Assembly: GCF_001957125.1 (NCBI RefSeq)
Contig: NZ_MPHJ01000009.1
Span: 1 to 64,000 of the forward strand
Direction of reading: 5' to 3'
DNA: 64,000 nt
Origin: Shewanella sp. UCD-KL12
GTDB taxonomy: Bacteria > Pseudomonadota > Gammaproteobacteria > Enterobacterales > Shewanellaceae
The position numbers were made by a program, and so were the translations under genes. The notes under the pieces were generated by a model, which saw nothing but the letters and a program-made list of their open reading frames with translations, was not told the DNA's origin and did no database searches. Below are positions 1-7,967 of this stretch, piece by piece; within the stretch, counting starts at the first letter, position 1, and every line of letters starts with the position of its first letter.

Positions 1-281
1 CGTCGCCTAGGTAAGCCATTACCTTACCTACTAGCTAATCCCACCTAGACTCATCTAATCGCGAAAGGCCCGAAGGTCCCCTCCTTTCCCCCGTAGGGCG
101 TATGCGGTATTAGCAGTCGTTTCCAACTGTTATCCCCCACGACTAGGCAGATATCTAGGCATTACTCACCCGTCCGCCGCTCGACAGCAAAGGTGCAAGC
201 ACCTTTCTGTTTCCGCTCGACTTGCATGTGTTAGGCCTGCCGCCAGCGTTCAATCTGAGCCATGATCAAACTCTTCAATTA
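1..281 (-). rRNA. rrs: 16S ribosomal RNA, 5' part (gene runs off the left edge)
   Basis: Read on the minus strand, the sequence from about 281 downward begins AATTGAAGAGTTTGATCATG and goes on through the conserved GGCTCAG and GAACGCTGGCGGCAGGCC blocks, the universal 5' end of bacterial 16S rRNA. Aligning by eye to the E. coli 5' end puts nucleotide 1 near 281. Only about the first 280 nt are present; the rest of the rRNA operon lies left of the window. It is transcribed in the same direction as murI, as in enteric bacteria. Confidence 0.98.
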
Positions 282-510
282 AAGTTTTTTTGTTCTCATC
301 CAATTAAGGATGAAGAACGACTCAATGAATTAAACTGTTTCTCATTCACTTCGTTCATAAAGAAGTTGGTGAACTCGATAATTACATTTCTGTAAATTAC
401 ATATTGCTATGAACACTCATCGTTACATTGAGTTAAATTTTTGATTGCTTCCTAAGAAGCAATTTCGAATAACTCAACACCTGTGAATGTCCACACAGAT
501 TACTTGATAA

Positions 511-523
511 ATTGTTAAAGAGC
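511..523 (-). promoter_or_regulatory. boxA antitermination element of the rRNA leader
   Basis: The minus strand reads GCTCTTTAACAAT, matching the boxA element found in rRNA leaders that recruits NusB/NusE and the antitermination complex. It lies between promoter P2 and the 16S start. A leader hairpin follows downstream (stems 444–450 with 457–463, enclosed by 429–436 with 470–477). Confidence 0.85.
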
Positions 524-581
524 GTTGCATCATCTTTCAGATGCAGCCATAAGACGCTAGGTCGTTGGCTTGAGGAGGCGT

Positions 582-609
582 ATTCTACACTTCCCGTTGT
601 TGGCGTCAA
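582..609 (-). promoter_or_regulatory. rRNA promoter P2 (-35 TTGACG, 16 bp, -10 TAGAAT)
   Basis: On the minus strand a TTGACG box (604–609) is followed after 16 bp by TAGAAT (582–587) and a G/C-containing discriminator. A/T-rich DNA just upstream (610–640) looks like an UP element. The position about 300 bp before the 16S gene and before boxA is typical of an rrn P2 promoter. Confidence 0.75.
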
Positions 610-708
610 GTGCTTTTTTAAAATGTTTTTAAAATCGCTTAACTCGTTGCCCTGACTGCTTTTCAGCTTTCCTTTAAGAAGACTGGTTTGCCGTGTCAGT
701 GGGTGCGC

Positions 709-736
709 ATTATAGGCAGATTATAAAACTGCGCAA
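709..736 (-). promoter_or_regulatory. rRNA promoter P1 (-35 TTGCGC, 16 bp, -10 TATAAT)
   Basis: The minus strand has TTGCGC (731–736), a 16 bp spacer, a consensus TATAAT (709–714) and then GCGCACCC, a GC-rich discriminator as expected for a stringently controlled rrn P1. It lies about 130 bp upstream of P2. The rest of the gap to the next gene (737–955) shows nothing else I can name. Confidence 0.75.
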
Positions 737-955
737 GACCTTTTTAGTGATTTAAAGTTCACTTGCTGCACTTTTAAACACATATCGCTTTTCAGCTTAT
801 TTTTACCCCAATGTTTGCTGCTTTATCATTCTATTATTAAAATTACTTCACTATTAAGTTCATTTTTTCAGCAATGGACTAGTGTAATGCTAAATAATTC
901 ATTACCATATACCTGCTATTAACAGTTATTTATCAATTCTTCAGAGATCATATTT

Positions 956-1426
956 ATGCAAAAGCCATTTCTTATTGTTTTGATTATCGCCATTCTTGGT
1001 GCAGTCGCGATTCACTTTGTCGCTCCATCGTTAAACGCTGCAGTTGCTTTCTTTACTGGTACTATTATTGCCAGCGTTGTTTTCTCACTAAAAGGTCAAT
1101 CAGCAGAAAGCAGCGACAATGCTGCGAGTGTTGAGCAATACACAGGACCAACAATGACACTTTACGTTGGTAACCTTCCATATCGAGTACATGAAGGTGA
1201 GGTAAAAGAGTTATTTGGTAAGTACGGCCCAGTTAATTCAGTCCGATTAGTCCGCGATCGCAAAACAGGACGCCGTAAAGGTTTCGGTTTCATTGAGATG
1301 TCTGAAGCTGGTGCGCAAAAAGCGATGAGTAAACTAAACGAGTTTGATTTCCAAGAACGTACATTAAAAGTTAGGGAAGCCAAATCTCAAGATTCTGATA
1401 AGAGTGAACGTCAAGCAAACGCTTAA
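956..1426 (+). CDS. membrane-anchored RRM RNA-binding protein
   Basis: A 156-residue protein with two parts. Residues about 4–22 and 28–46 are hydrophobic and look like one or two membrane segments. Residues about 67–142 form a single RNA recognition motif with RNP2 (LYVGNL, 69–74) and RNP1 (KGFGFIEM, 108–115). Small single-RRM proteins in bacteria are usually soluble and often cold-inducible, so the hydrophobic N-terminus suggests RNA binding at the inner membrane; the target is unknown. An in-frame ATG at 1154 (residue 67) sits seven bases after AGGA, so a soluble RRM-only form could also be made. The gene lies between murI and the rRNA promoters but on the opposite strand. A terminator follows. 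Confidence 0.85.
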   Translation: MQKPFLIVLIIAILGAVAIHFVAPSLNAAVAFFTGTIIASVVFSLKGQSAESSDNAASVEQYTGPTMTLYVGNLPYRVHEGEVKELFGKYGPVNSVRLVRDRKTGRRKGFGFIEMSEAGAQKAMSKLNEFDFQERTLKVREAKSQDSDKSERQANA

Positions 1427-1449
1427 CTGAAACCTATCAATAATCATGA

Positions 1450-1488
1450 TGGCTTTATAAGGCTCCACCTTATAAGGCCATTTTTTAT
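1450..1488 (+). terminator. intrinsic terminator of the RRM gene
   Basis: A 13 bp stem (1450–1462 with 1468–1480, one G·U pair), a 5-nt loop and a run of six T. There is no A-run on the left side, so it should work only for rightward transcription. Confidence 0.85.
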
Positions 1489-1570
1489 ATTTTGATGCAG
1501 CTTAAACACCCATTTTCTCGCCTTATTCTAATACCAATCAATAGATGAGCATTCAAACTTACTTTTATTG

Positions 1571-2386
1571 TTATAGATTCACTTTAGATATTACAGTTAA
1601 CCCAAACGAGATTAAGGTAGTCTTCAGCCCAACTCCAACTGAATCTGATGTATAGAATGCTGTATTTTTGGTAGTTTCATTTAACTCATTAATGCTGCCT
1701 ACTTCTTTCTGCTCTATATATGCCTGTTGCTCAATTAAGTTAACAACCCGAGCAGCTATTGCTTTACCTGAGTCCACCAAGCTAACTGCTTCTCCCAAAT
1801 AAGCCTGCATCTCATCTCTTAAGATAGGAAAGTGCGTACAACCTAAGACAAGTGTATCTATCTCACTATCTAATAGCGGTTGTAAAATCCTAGCAATCTG
1901 ATCTTTAGTAACTAGCAGGCCTGCGGCTTTTTGCTCGGCAAGAAGCACTAACTCAGATGAGCCATAAAGCTCAACCTTACAGTTATCAGCAAATTGGGTG
2001 ATAAGCTCATGTGTATAAGTGCGTTTTATTGTGCCTGGTGTCGCGAGTAAACCGATATGCTTTCTCTTTGATAACACAGCTGCAGGCTTAACAGCAGGTA
2101 CTACTCCAACAATTGGAATATCTAACTCAGCCCTTAACGCTGGTAAAATCAACGTACTGGCAGTATTACAAGCAATAACTACCATAGATACAGGATTGAG
2201 TTTTATAAACTTTGTTATCAGCGATACGCACCCATCTATCAAGGTTTGCTCACTCAATTCACCATAGGGTAAGCGTGCATTATCAAATAGATAAATGTAT
2301 CTCTCATCGGGCAGTACTTGCTTAATTTCCTCAAGAATAGTCAATCCACCAATTCCTGAATCAAACACGAGTATGGGTTTAGGCAA
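1571..2386 (-). CDS. murI: glutamate racemase
   Basis: MurI makes D-glutamate from L-glutamate for peptidoglycan, in the cytoplasm. The 271-residue length is normal. The N-terminal DSGIGG motif (9–14) and the two catalytic cysteines are visible: C73 in IACNTAST and C183 in LGCTHFP. The enzyme is a PLP-independent two-base racemase. It is transcribed toward the rRNA operon, matching the murI–rrn order of enteric bacteria; btuB, which precedes murI in E. coli, is absent here. The start has no competing upstream ATG. Confidence 0.96.
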   Translation of the reverse strand: MPKPILVFDSGIGGLTILEEIKQVLPDERYIYLFDNARLPYGELSEQTLIDGCVSLITKFIKLNPVSMVVIACNTASTLILPALRAELDIPIVGVVPAVKPAAVLSKRKHIGLLATPGTIKRTYTHELITQFADNCKVELYGSSELVLLAEQKAAGLLVTKDQIARILQPLLDSEIDTLVLGCTHFPILRDEMQAYLGEAVSLVDSGKAIAARVVNLIEQQAYIEQKEVGSINELNETTKNTAFYTSDSVGVGLKTTLISFGLTVISKVNL

Positions 2387-2573
2387 ATCACTTCTCCATT
2401 AACAAAGCTCAATCTAACTGCACTGACTCACACAACACCTGAACTCACCAGCGTATTTACAAGAGTAATGTTGAATTTTCACATAAGAAAGTAGAAATCG
2501 AAAGCGAGAAACTGGACATCTTAGCCATCTAGTATAATAATTCCGCCCCAAATATAGCCAAGGTGATCAAGAA

Positions 2574-3671
2574 ATGAATTTAGCAGCAATGGATCCTACG
2601 ACCTATGATGCCCAACTAGAAGAGAAGCGCATCAAGCTGGAACAGATATTCACAGACTTCGATACACCACAATTAGAAGTATTCAGTTCTGATACGGCCA
2701 ACTACCGGATGCGTTCAGAATTCCGTATTTGGCATGACGGCGAAGACATGTATTACTACATGTTTGATAAAGCACTAGACAGTAAAGTTCGTTGCGATCA
2801 GTTCCTGCCAGCAAGCAGTCTTATTAATGAGATGATGCCAGCACTAATCGCTGAGTTAAAGCCTAATACGATTCTAAGACATAGGCTATTTCAAATTGAC
2901 TTCCTTTCCACACTTAGTGGAGAGATTCTAGTTTCATTACTTTATCATAAACAGTTAGACCAGCAGTGGGAAGTTGAAGCCAAAGCGCTTAAAGAGAGAT
3001 TAGCTACCAAGTTTAACGTTAACTTGATCGGTAGGGCACGCAAACAAAAATTGATTTTCGATAAAGACTTTGTTGTTGAAACACTCACAGTCAATGATAA
3101 AGAGTTACATTACCATCAAATCGAAAATAGCTTCACACAACCCAACGGTAAAGTATCAGTAAAAATGCTTGAGTGGGCCATTGATGTTACTAAGAATAGT
3201 ACAGGTGACCTATTAGAGCTTTACTGTGGCAACGGCAACTTCTCTATTGCCTTAGCGCAAAACTTCGACCGCGTTTTAGCCACTGAGCTAGCTAAACCTT
3301 CAGTACAATCAGCACAATACAATATCGAGATCAATAAGGTCGATAACCTGCAGATTATTCGAATGTCTGCAGAAGACTTTACTGATGCTATGGCTAAAAA
3401 GCGTAGCTTTAGACGGTTAGAGGGTATCGATCTAGATAGCTATAACTGTAATACCATTTTTGTCGACCCACCGCGTGCAGGAATGGATGCGAACACAGTA
3501 AAGTTAGTTCAAGGCTACGAACGTATTGTCTACATCTCTTGCAACCCCAATACCTTAATGGACAATTTACAAGAGCTGACCAAGACACATAAGATCACGC
3601 GCTTCGCCCTATTTGATCAATTCCCCTATACAGATCATATGGAATCAGGGGTGTTCCTTGAGAGAAAATAA
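2574..3671 (+). CDS. trmA: tRNA (uracil-5-)-methyltransferase TrmA
   Basis: TrmA methylates U54 of tRNA (and U341 of tmRNA) using SAM. At 365 residues it is about the length of the E. coli enzyme. The SAM-binding motif LLELYCGNGNFS, the DPPRAG motif, the nucleophile C323 in YISCNPNT and the probable general base E357 in DHMESG are all present. A TATAAT box lies at 2533–2538, about 40 bp upstream, but I see no well-spaced -35. The gene is divergent from murI, as in enteric bacteria. Confidence 0.97.
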   Translation: MNLAAMDPTTYDAQLEEKRIKLEQIFTDFDTPQLEVFSSDTANYRMRSEFRIWHDGEDMYYYMFDKALDSKVRCDQFLPASSLINEMMPALIAELKPNTILRHRLFQIDFLSTLSGEILVSLLYHKQLDQQWEVEAKALKERLATKFNVNLIGRARKQKLIFDKDFVVETLTVNDKELHYHQIENSFTQPNGKVSVKMLEWAIDVTKNSTGDLLELYCGNGNFSIALAQNFDRVLATELAKPSVQSAQYNIEINKVDNLQIIRMSAEDFTDAMAKKRSFRRLEGIDLDSYNCNTIFVDPPRAGMDANTVKLVQGYERIVYISCNPNTLMDNLQELTKTHKITRFALFDQFPYTDHMESGVFLERK

Positions 3672-3700
3672 TATCTCTAGTAAGAATATTATTTGAACGA

Positions 3701-3738
3701 ATGAAAAAGCCAGTAGTGTTAGCTACTGGCTTTTTCAT
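3701..3738. terminator. bidirectional terminator between trmA and fabR
   Basis: A perfect 16 bp inverted repeat (3701–3716 with 3723–3738) with a 6-nt loop, A-run on the left and T-run on the right, so it can end trmA (+) and the convergent fabR (−). Confidence 0.9.
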
Positions 3739-3806
3739 TAATCAAATCGTTTAAACCCAATCTATATACAACAGGTTGGGGTCAGTCCGTACGCGGTATT
3801 TAAAAG

Positions 3807-4424
3807 TTAACGCTTTTCCATTTTAAGCTGCAAAGCTTCAGAGCCTTTAGCAACCATACGCAGCTGAATCACCAACCTATCAGCAAGCACTTTTCGATCT
3901 ACTCGTTTCATATCAAGAGCCGCAGCCCCCGCATTAAAAACCAGAGTCACTAACGCTTCAGCCTGTGCCCTTGCAAGCTCGGGGCTTCGATTAGCCGTAG
4001 CTTCGGTATAGTGAGTCAGTTCTGAGATAAAGTGCTCTATCTCACGTGCAACAGCAGCTCTAAAGGGAGCTGATGTACCTGAACGCTCATGCAGCAAAAT
4101 TCTAAATACATTAGGGTTTGATTCGAGGACTTCCATAAAAGTATCAACAGATATACGTATGACACTGCCACCGGCTTCTGCTCGCTGACGCCCTTTACGC
4201 ATCATCTGCCTTAAGGTTAAACCACCTTCATCGACCATGGTTAAACCTAGTTCATTCATATCTTTGAAATGACGATAAAATGAGGTCGGCGCAATTTTAG
4301 CCTCACGGGCAACTTCTCTCAAACTCAGACTAGAGAAGCTCCTTTCTGCATTGAGTTGATTGAATGCCGCATCGACAAGCGCTCTACGCGTCTTCTCTTT
4401 TTGCTGTGCTCTTACGCCCATCAT
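3807..4424 (-). CDS. fabR: TetR-family repressor FabR
   Basis: FabR represses unsaturated fatty acid synthesis genes (fabA, fabB, desaturases) in response to the acyl-chain pool. The 205-residue protein begins MMGVRAQQKEKTRR, near-identical to the E. coli FabR N-terminus, followed by the TetR helix-turn-helix (about residues 28–50, including the recognition motif IAPTSFYRHFKD). The C-terminal ligand domain contains ERSGTSA and FRAAVAREI blocks also found in FabR. It faces an acyl desaturase gene across a perfect FabR-type operator, so the target is visible next door. Confidence 0.96.
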   Translation of the reverse strand: MMGVRAQQKEKTRRALVDAAFNQLNAERSFSSLSLREVAREAKIAPTSFYRHFKDMNELGLTMVDEGGLTLRQMMRKGRQRAEAGGSVIRISVDTFMEVLESNPNVFRILLHERSGTSAPFRAAVAREIEHFISELTHYTEATANRSPELARAQAEALVTLVFNAGAAALDMKRVDRKVLADRLVIQLRMVAKGSEALQLKMEKR

Positions 4425-4504
4425 GGTGGATCCGAAACTTAATTGTGATTCGGAGATAATACATTTTTTAGTGCTAAAACACAGCCCCTAAAGATGTTTG
4501 CAGC

Positions 4505-4533
4505 TTGACCAATAGTGATTTGCAAGCTAAATT
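4505..4533 (+). promoter_or_regulatory. promoter of the desaturase gene
   Basis: TTGACC (4505–4510), 17 bp spacer, TAAATT (4528–4533). The predicted transcription start falls inside the FabR operator that follows immediately, consistent with repression by blocking the promoter. Read from bases only. Confidence 0.6.
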
Positions 4534-4551
4534 AGCGTACAGATGTACGCT
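4534..4551. promoter_or_regulatory. FabR operator
   Basis: AGCGTACAGATGTACGCT is a perfect palindrome with a 2-bp centre. It agrees with the AGCGTACA-N2-TGTACG pattern known for FabR sites of fabA and fabB. It starts one base after the -10 of the desaturase promoter and lies 110 bp upstream of fabR. It very probably controls the desaturase; whether it also controls fabR cannot be told. Confidence 0.88.
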
Positions 4552-4574
4552 CAAAACAGAGTTGGATAATAATA

Positions 4575-5678
4575 ATGAACAAACCCCCACTAATTTGGAC
4601 CAATGTTGCCCTGTTTCTCATCACCTTTTTAGGTGCTGCGATCCTTGTGCCTTGGTATGGAATAACCCAAGGCTACGGACTTATTGAATGGCTTGCCTTT
4701 ATTGGTTTTGCTTTTGCAAGCGGCCTATCTATTACGGCTGGTTACCATCGCCTTTGGTCGCATAAAACCTATAAAACCAAAGCGCCTGTACGCTTTTTGT
4801 TTGCTCTAGGTGGCGCCCTAGCATTACAAAATAGTGCACTACATTGGTCTTCTGATCATCGAGTGCATCATAAACACGTTGATAATAACGACAAAGATCC
4901 ATACTCAGCCAAAATGGGCTTTTGGTACAGCCACATAGGTTGGATGCTAAGAGAGTATCAATCTCAACGATACCACGACTATAAAAATGTTCGTGATCTG
5001 CAAAACGACAAAATTGTAATGTGGCAGCACAAGTATTACCTTCCATTAGTTGTCTTAATGAATATCGGTTTACCAGCATTTTTAGGTTGGTTAAACGGGG
5101 ATATATTGGCGATGTTACTCATGGCGGGCTTACTGAGACTTGTAGTTGTGCATCACTGTACGTTCTTCATCAACTCACTTGCTCATGTATGGGGAAGCCA
5201 GCCCTATACGGATAGAAATACTGCTCGTGATAATGGGTTTATTGCGTTACTAACCTATGGTGAGGGTTACCACAATTTTCATCATATCTTTGAAAATGAC
5301 TACCGAAACGGTATTAACTGGTGGCAGTACGACCCAACGAAATGGTTGATTAACGCGCTGTATTGGTGTGGATTAGCAACAGATCTACGGATCACACCAC
5401 AGGAAAGAATAGAAAGCGCCAAACTAAAAATGCAATTACAAAAAACTCAGCATCGCATTGCTTCACTGAATAACTGTGATGAGCTGCTCGAGAAGTTGCA
5501 GGCTGAATATGAGGTTTTAAAATCACTGCTTGCTGACTACTACATAGCAAAAAAGAAGTTACTTGAGGCAAAGCGGGAACAGTTGTCCGATCAACAACTC
5601 GTACAGCAGGTTGATGAGATGAAACAAAAGTTTCTGCAACAACATAGAAGCTGGAAACAACTCACCGAGACCTTTTAA
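4575..5678 (+). CDS. acyl-CoA/acyl-lipid delta-9-type fatty acid desaturase
   Basis: A membrane di-iron desaturase that introduces a double bond in acyl chains, using O2. All three histidine boxes are present: HRLWSH, HRVHH and HNFHH, with hydrophobic segments before the first box and between the second and third. The family core ends near residue 270; the last 95 or so residues are charged and helical (rich in K, E, Q, L) and look like a coiled coil, an extension not needed for catalysis. The gene has its own promoter overlapped by a FabR operator. It would act alongside the anaerobic FabA/FabB route for membrane fluidity. Confidence 0.93.
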   Translation: MNKPPLIWTNVALFLITFLGAAILVPWYGITQGYGLIEWLAFIGFAFASGLSITAGYHRLWSHKTYKTKAPVRFLFALGGALALQNSALHWSSDHRVHHKHVDNNDKDPYSAKMGFWYSHIGWMLREYQSQRYHDYKNVRDLQNDKIVMWQHKYYLPLVVLMNIGLPAFLGWLNGDILAMLLMAGLLRLVVVHHCTFFINSLAHVWGSQPYTDRNTARDNGFIALLTYGEGYHNFHHIFENDYRNGINWWQYDPTKWLINALYWCGLATDLRITPQERIESAKLKMQLQKTQHRIASLNNCDELLEKLQAEYEVLKSLLADYYIAKKKLLEAKREQLSDQQLVQQVDEMKQKFLQQHRSWKQLTETF

Positions 5679-5690
5679 TACTACAAAACA

Positions 5691-5722
5691 AAAAACGGCT
5701 TAAAACACTAAGCCGTTTTTGT
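5691..5722 (+). terminator. intrinsic terminator after the desaturase
   Basis: A 12 bp perfect stem (5691–5702 with 5709–5720), 6-nt loop, with flanking A- and T-runs. Confidence 0.88.
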
Positions 5723-5814
5723 GTTTGCTCACCTTACTCAAGCCTACCGATTGAAGAAGCTTAGCGATAGGTCTATGATGACCGCCTAACTACCTTATCG
5801 AGAGAGTTTTGGTC

Positions 5815-6855
5815 ATGTCAGAGTCTACAATAAAGCTAACAGAATATAGTCACGGTGCAGGGTGTGGATGTAAAATCTCACCAAAAGTCTTAGGCACTAT
5901 TTTAGCTTCACAGCTTCCAGTTTTTGAAGATCCTAGTCTGCTTGTAGGTAACCAAACTCGAGATGATGCGGCGGTTTACAAACTTAATGAAGAGACAGGG
6001 ATTATCAGCACAACTGATTTCTTTATGCCCATTGTCGATGACCCATTTACTTTCGGCCGTATTGCAGCCACTAACGCGATTAGCGACATCTATGCCATGG
6101 GTGGAAGCCCAATGATGGCCATTGCCATTCTAGGGTGGCCAGTAAACATTTTGCCTGCAGAAGTTGCCCAACAAGTGGTCGATGGCGGGCGCCAAGCCTG
6201 CGCCGATGCAGGTATTATGTTAGCCGGTGGACACAGCATAGACTCTCCAGAGCCTATATTTGGCTTAGCTGTCACTGGTCAAATTCCCCTGAATGAACTT
6301 AAGCAAAACGATACGGCCAAATCAGGTGATAAGCTTTACCTAACTAAACCTTTAGGGATTGGGATTCTAACTACAGCACAAAAACAGAAAAAGATCGCGG
6401 CAGAAGATATCAATATTGCCGTTGATGCCATGTGCGAACTCAATTTATTAGGCCCGGCTATAGCAAAAATCTCCGGGGTGAATGCGATGACAGATGTTAC
6501 TGGATTTGGCCTTGCAGGCCACCTAGTTGAAATGTGTCAAGGTGCTACGCTTAACGCCCAGATAGAAGTTGATGCTCTGCCTCTTCTCCCAAAAGCCAAA
6601 AACTACCTCGAGATGGGATGCATTCCAGGTGGCACTCATAGAAACTATGAAAGCTATGGTGAACACTTACCAACACTCACGGATTTGCAAAAAGGAATTA
6701 TCTGCGATCCTCAAACAAGTGGCGGTTTGCTAATTTCAGTTTCTGTTGAGGCTGAACAAGCACTTATCAAGCTTTTAGCTGACAATGATATCCCGACTCA
6801 ATGTGTCGGCACATTGACCGATAAGCCTCAAGCTACACTTGTGGAACTCATCTAA
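5815..6855 (+). CDS. selD: selenide, water dikinase
   Basis: SelD makes selenophosphate from selenide and ATP, the selenium donor for selenocysteine and for 2-selenouridine in tRNA. The N-terminal YSHGAGCGCKISP motif holds the catalytic C17 and K20; it is cysteine, not selenocysteine. A glycine-rich ATP-binding part with DDAAVY and a C-terminal GLAGHL/CDPQTSGG part follow, as in PurM-like kinases. I prefer the ATG at 5815 (346 residues), preceded by GAGAGAG at a workable distance; a TTG two codons upstream (5809) is the alternative. Its stop overlaps the start of selU by one base, so the two are co-translated. Confidence 0.96.
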   Translation: MSESTIKLTEYSHGAGCGCKISPKVLGTILASQLPVFEDPSLLVGNQTRDDAAVYKLNEETGIISTTDFFMPIVDDPFTFGRIAATNAISDIYAMGGSPMMAIAILGWPVNILPAEVAQQVVDGGRQACADAGIMLAGGHSIDSPEPIFGLAVTGQIPLNELKQNDTAKSGDKLYLTKPLGIGILTTAQKQKKIAAEDINIAVDAMCELNLLGPAIAKISGVNAMTDVTGFGLAGHLVEMCQGATLNAQIEVDALPLLPKAKNYLEMGCIPGGTHRNYESYGEHLPTLTDLQKGIICDPQTSGGLLISVSVEAEQALIKLLADNDIPTQCVGTLTDKPQATLVELI

Positions 6856-7961
6856 TGAGTCAAAATATTGTTGCTAAATCAGCCTATAAACAGATCATGT
6901 TATCAGGTCACCCTATATTAGATGTAAGGGCACCGATAGAATTCAATAAAGGTGCATTTCCATCAAGCTTCAACCTACCGCTAATGCAAGATAGCGAGCG
7001 ACAGAAGGTTGGAACATGCTACAAAAATAAGGGACAAGATGCAGCAATAGAGTTAGGCCACACTCTTGTTCGCGGCAAAGTAAAACAAGGTCGAGTAGAT
7101 GCATGGCTAGAATATTTTGAGCAAAATCCCACGGCATATCTTTGTTGTTTTCGTGGTGGTTTAAGATCTCAACTTACTCAGCAGTGGCTAAAAGAAGCCG
7201 GCGTTGATGTCCCCTATATCGAGGGCGGCTATAAAGCCATGCGACAGTATCTAATTGAAATAATAGATACCTCACCAAGCCTGCAACCTATGTTTATTCT
7301 TAGCGGAATAACAGGAAGTGGCAAAACTGACTTCCTGATAAAGCGAACAGAGTCTGTCGATTTAGAAGGTATCGCCCACCATAGAGGCTCTAGCTTCGGG
7401 CGATATCATGAAGGTCAGCCGACTCAAATTAACTTCGAAAATCAGTTAGCGGTAGAGCTATTAAAGCACCAACAGCGGAATGAGAAATGCTTAGTTGTTG
7501 AAGATGAAAGCTTTCTTATCGGGCGCTCTGCAATACCTCAAGCATTTTACTCTGCAATGCAAACCACCCAAATACTGGTATTAGATGAATCAAATGAGAA
7601 TAGACACGCTAGATTGCTAGAAGAGTATGTACACAAGATGCATTCAGGTTATGTGGAACGCTTAGGTGAAGAGGAAGGGTTTAGCGCTTTTTCTAACTAT
7701 TTAAGTCAAAGCATTACTGGCATTAAAAAGCGACTTGGTGGGCAACTCCATGACGAGTTCCAATCAATCATTTCTAATGCGCTCAAAGTTCAATTACAGA
7801 ATAACTCTACCGAGGCCCACCTTGAGTGGATCAGCCTGCTACTGACCAAGTATTACGACCCTATGTATCAGTATCAACTCGACAAGAAGCAAACACGGAT
7901 CCTATTTAAAGGGGATCATCAAGCTATGCATGAATGGCTTAACCACTATTCAGCTAAATAA
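6855..7961 (+). CDS. selU: tRNA 2-selenouridine synthase
   Basis: SelU (also MnmH) replaces sulfur by selenium in 2-thiouridine at the wobble position of tRNA Lys, Glu and Gln, via a geranylated intermediate. An N-terminal rhodanese domain (about 10–130) carries the catalytic C97 in YLCCFRGGLRSQ. A P-loop GITGSGKT (151–158) begins the C-terminal part. At 368 residues it has the usual length. The ATG overlaps the selD stop (TAATG), and SelD provides its selenophosphate, so this is a dedicated two-gene operon; selA and selB are not in the window. Confidence 0.96.
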   Translation: MSQNIVAKSAYKQIMLSGHPILDVRAPIEFNKGAFPSSFNLPLMQDSERQKVGTCYKNKGQDAAIELGHTLVRGKVKQGRVDAWLEYFEQNPTAYLCCFRGGLRSQLTQQWLKEAGVDVPYIEGGYKAMRQYLIEIIDTSPSLQPMFILSGITGSGKTDFLIKRTESVDLEGIAHHRGSSFGRYHEGQPTQINFENQLAVELLKHQQRNEKCLVVEDESFLIGRSAIPQAFYSAMQTTQILVLDESNENRHARLLEEYVHKMHSGYVERLGEEEGFSAFSNYLSQSITGIKKRLGGQLHDEFQSIISNALKVQLQNNSTEAHLEWISLLLTKYYDPMYQYQLDKKQTRILFKGDHQAMHEWLNHYSAK

Positions 7962-7967
7962 TAAAGC

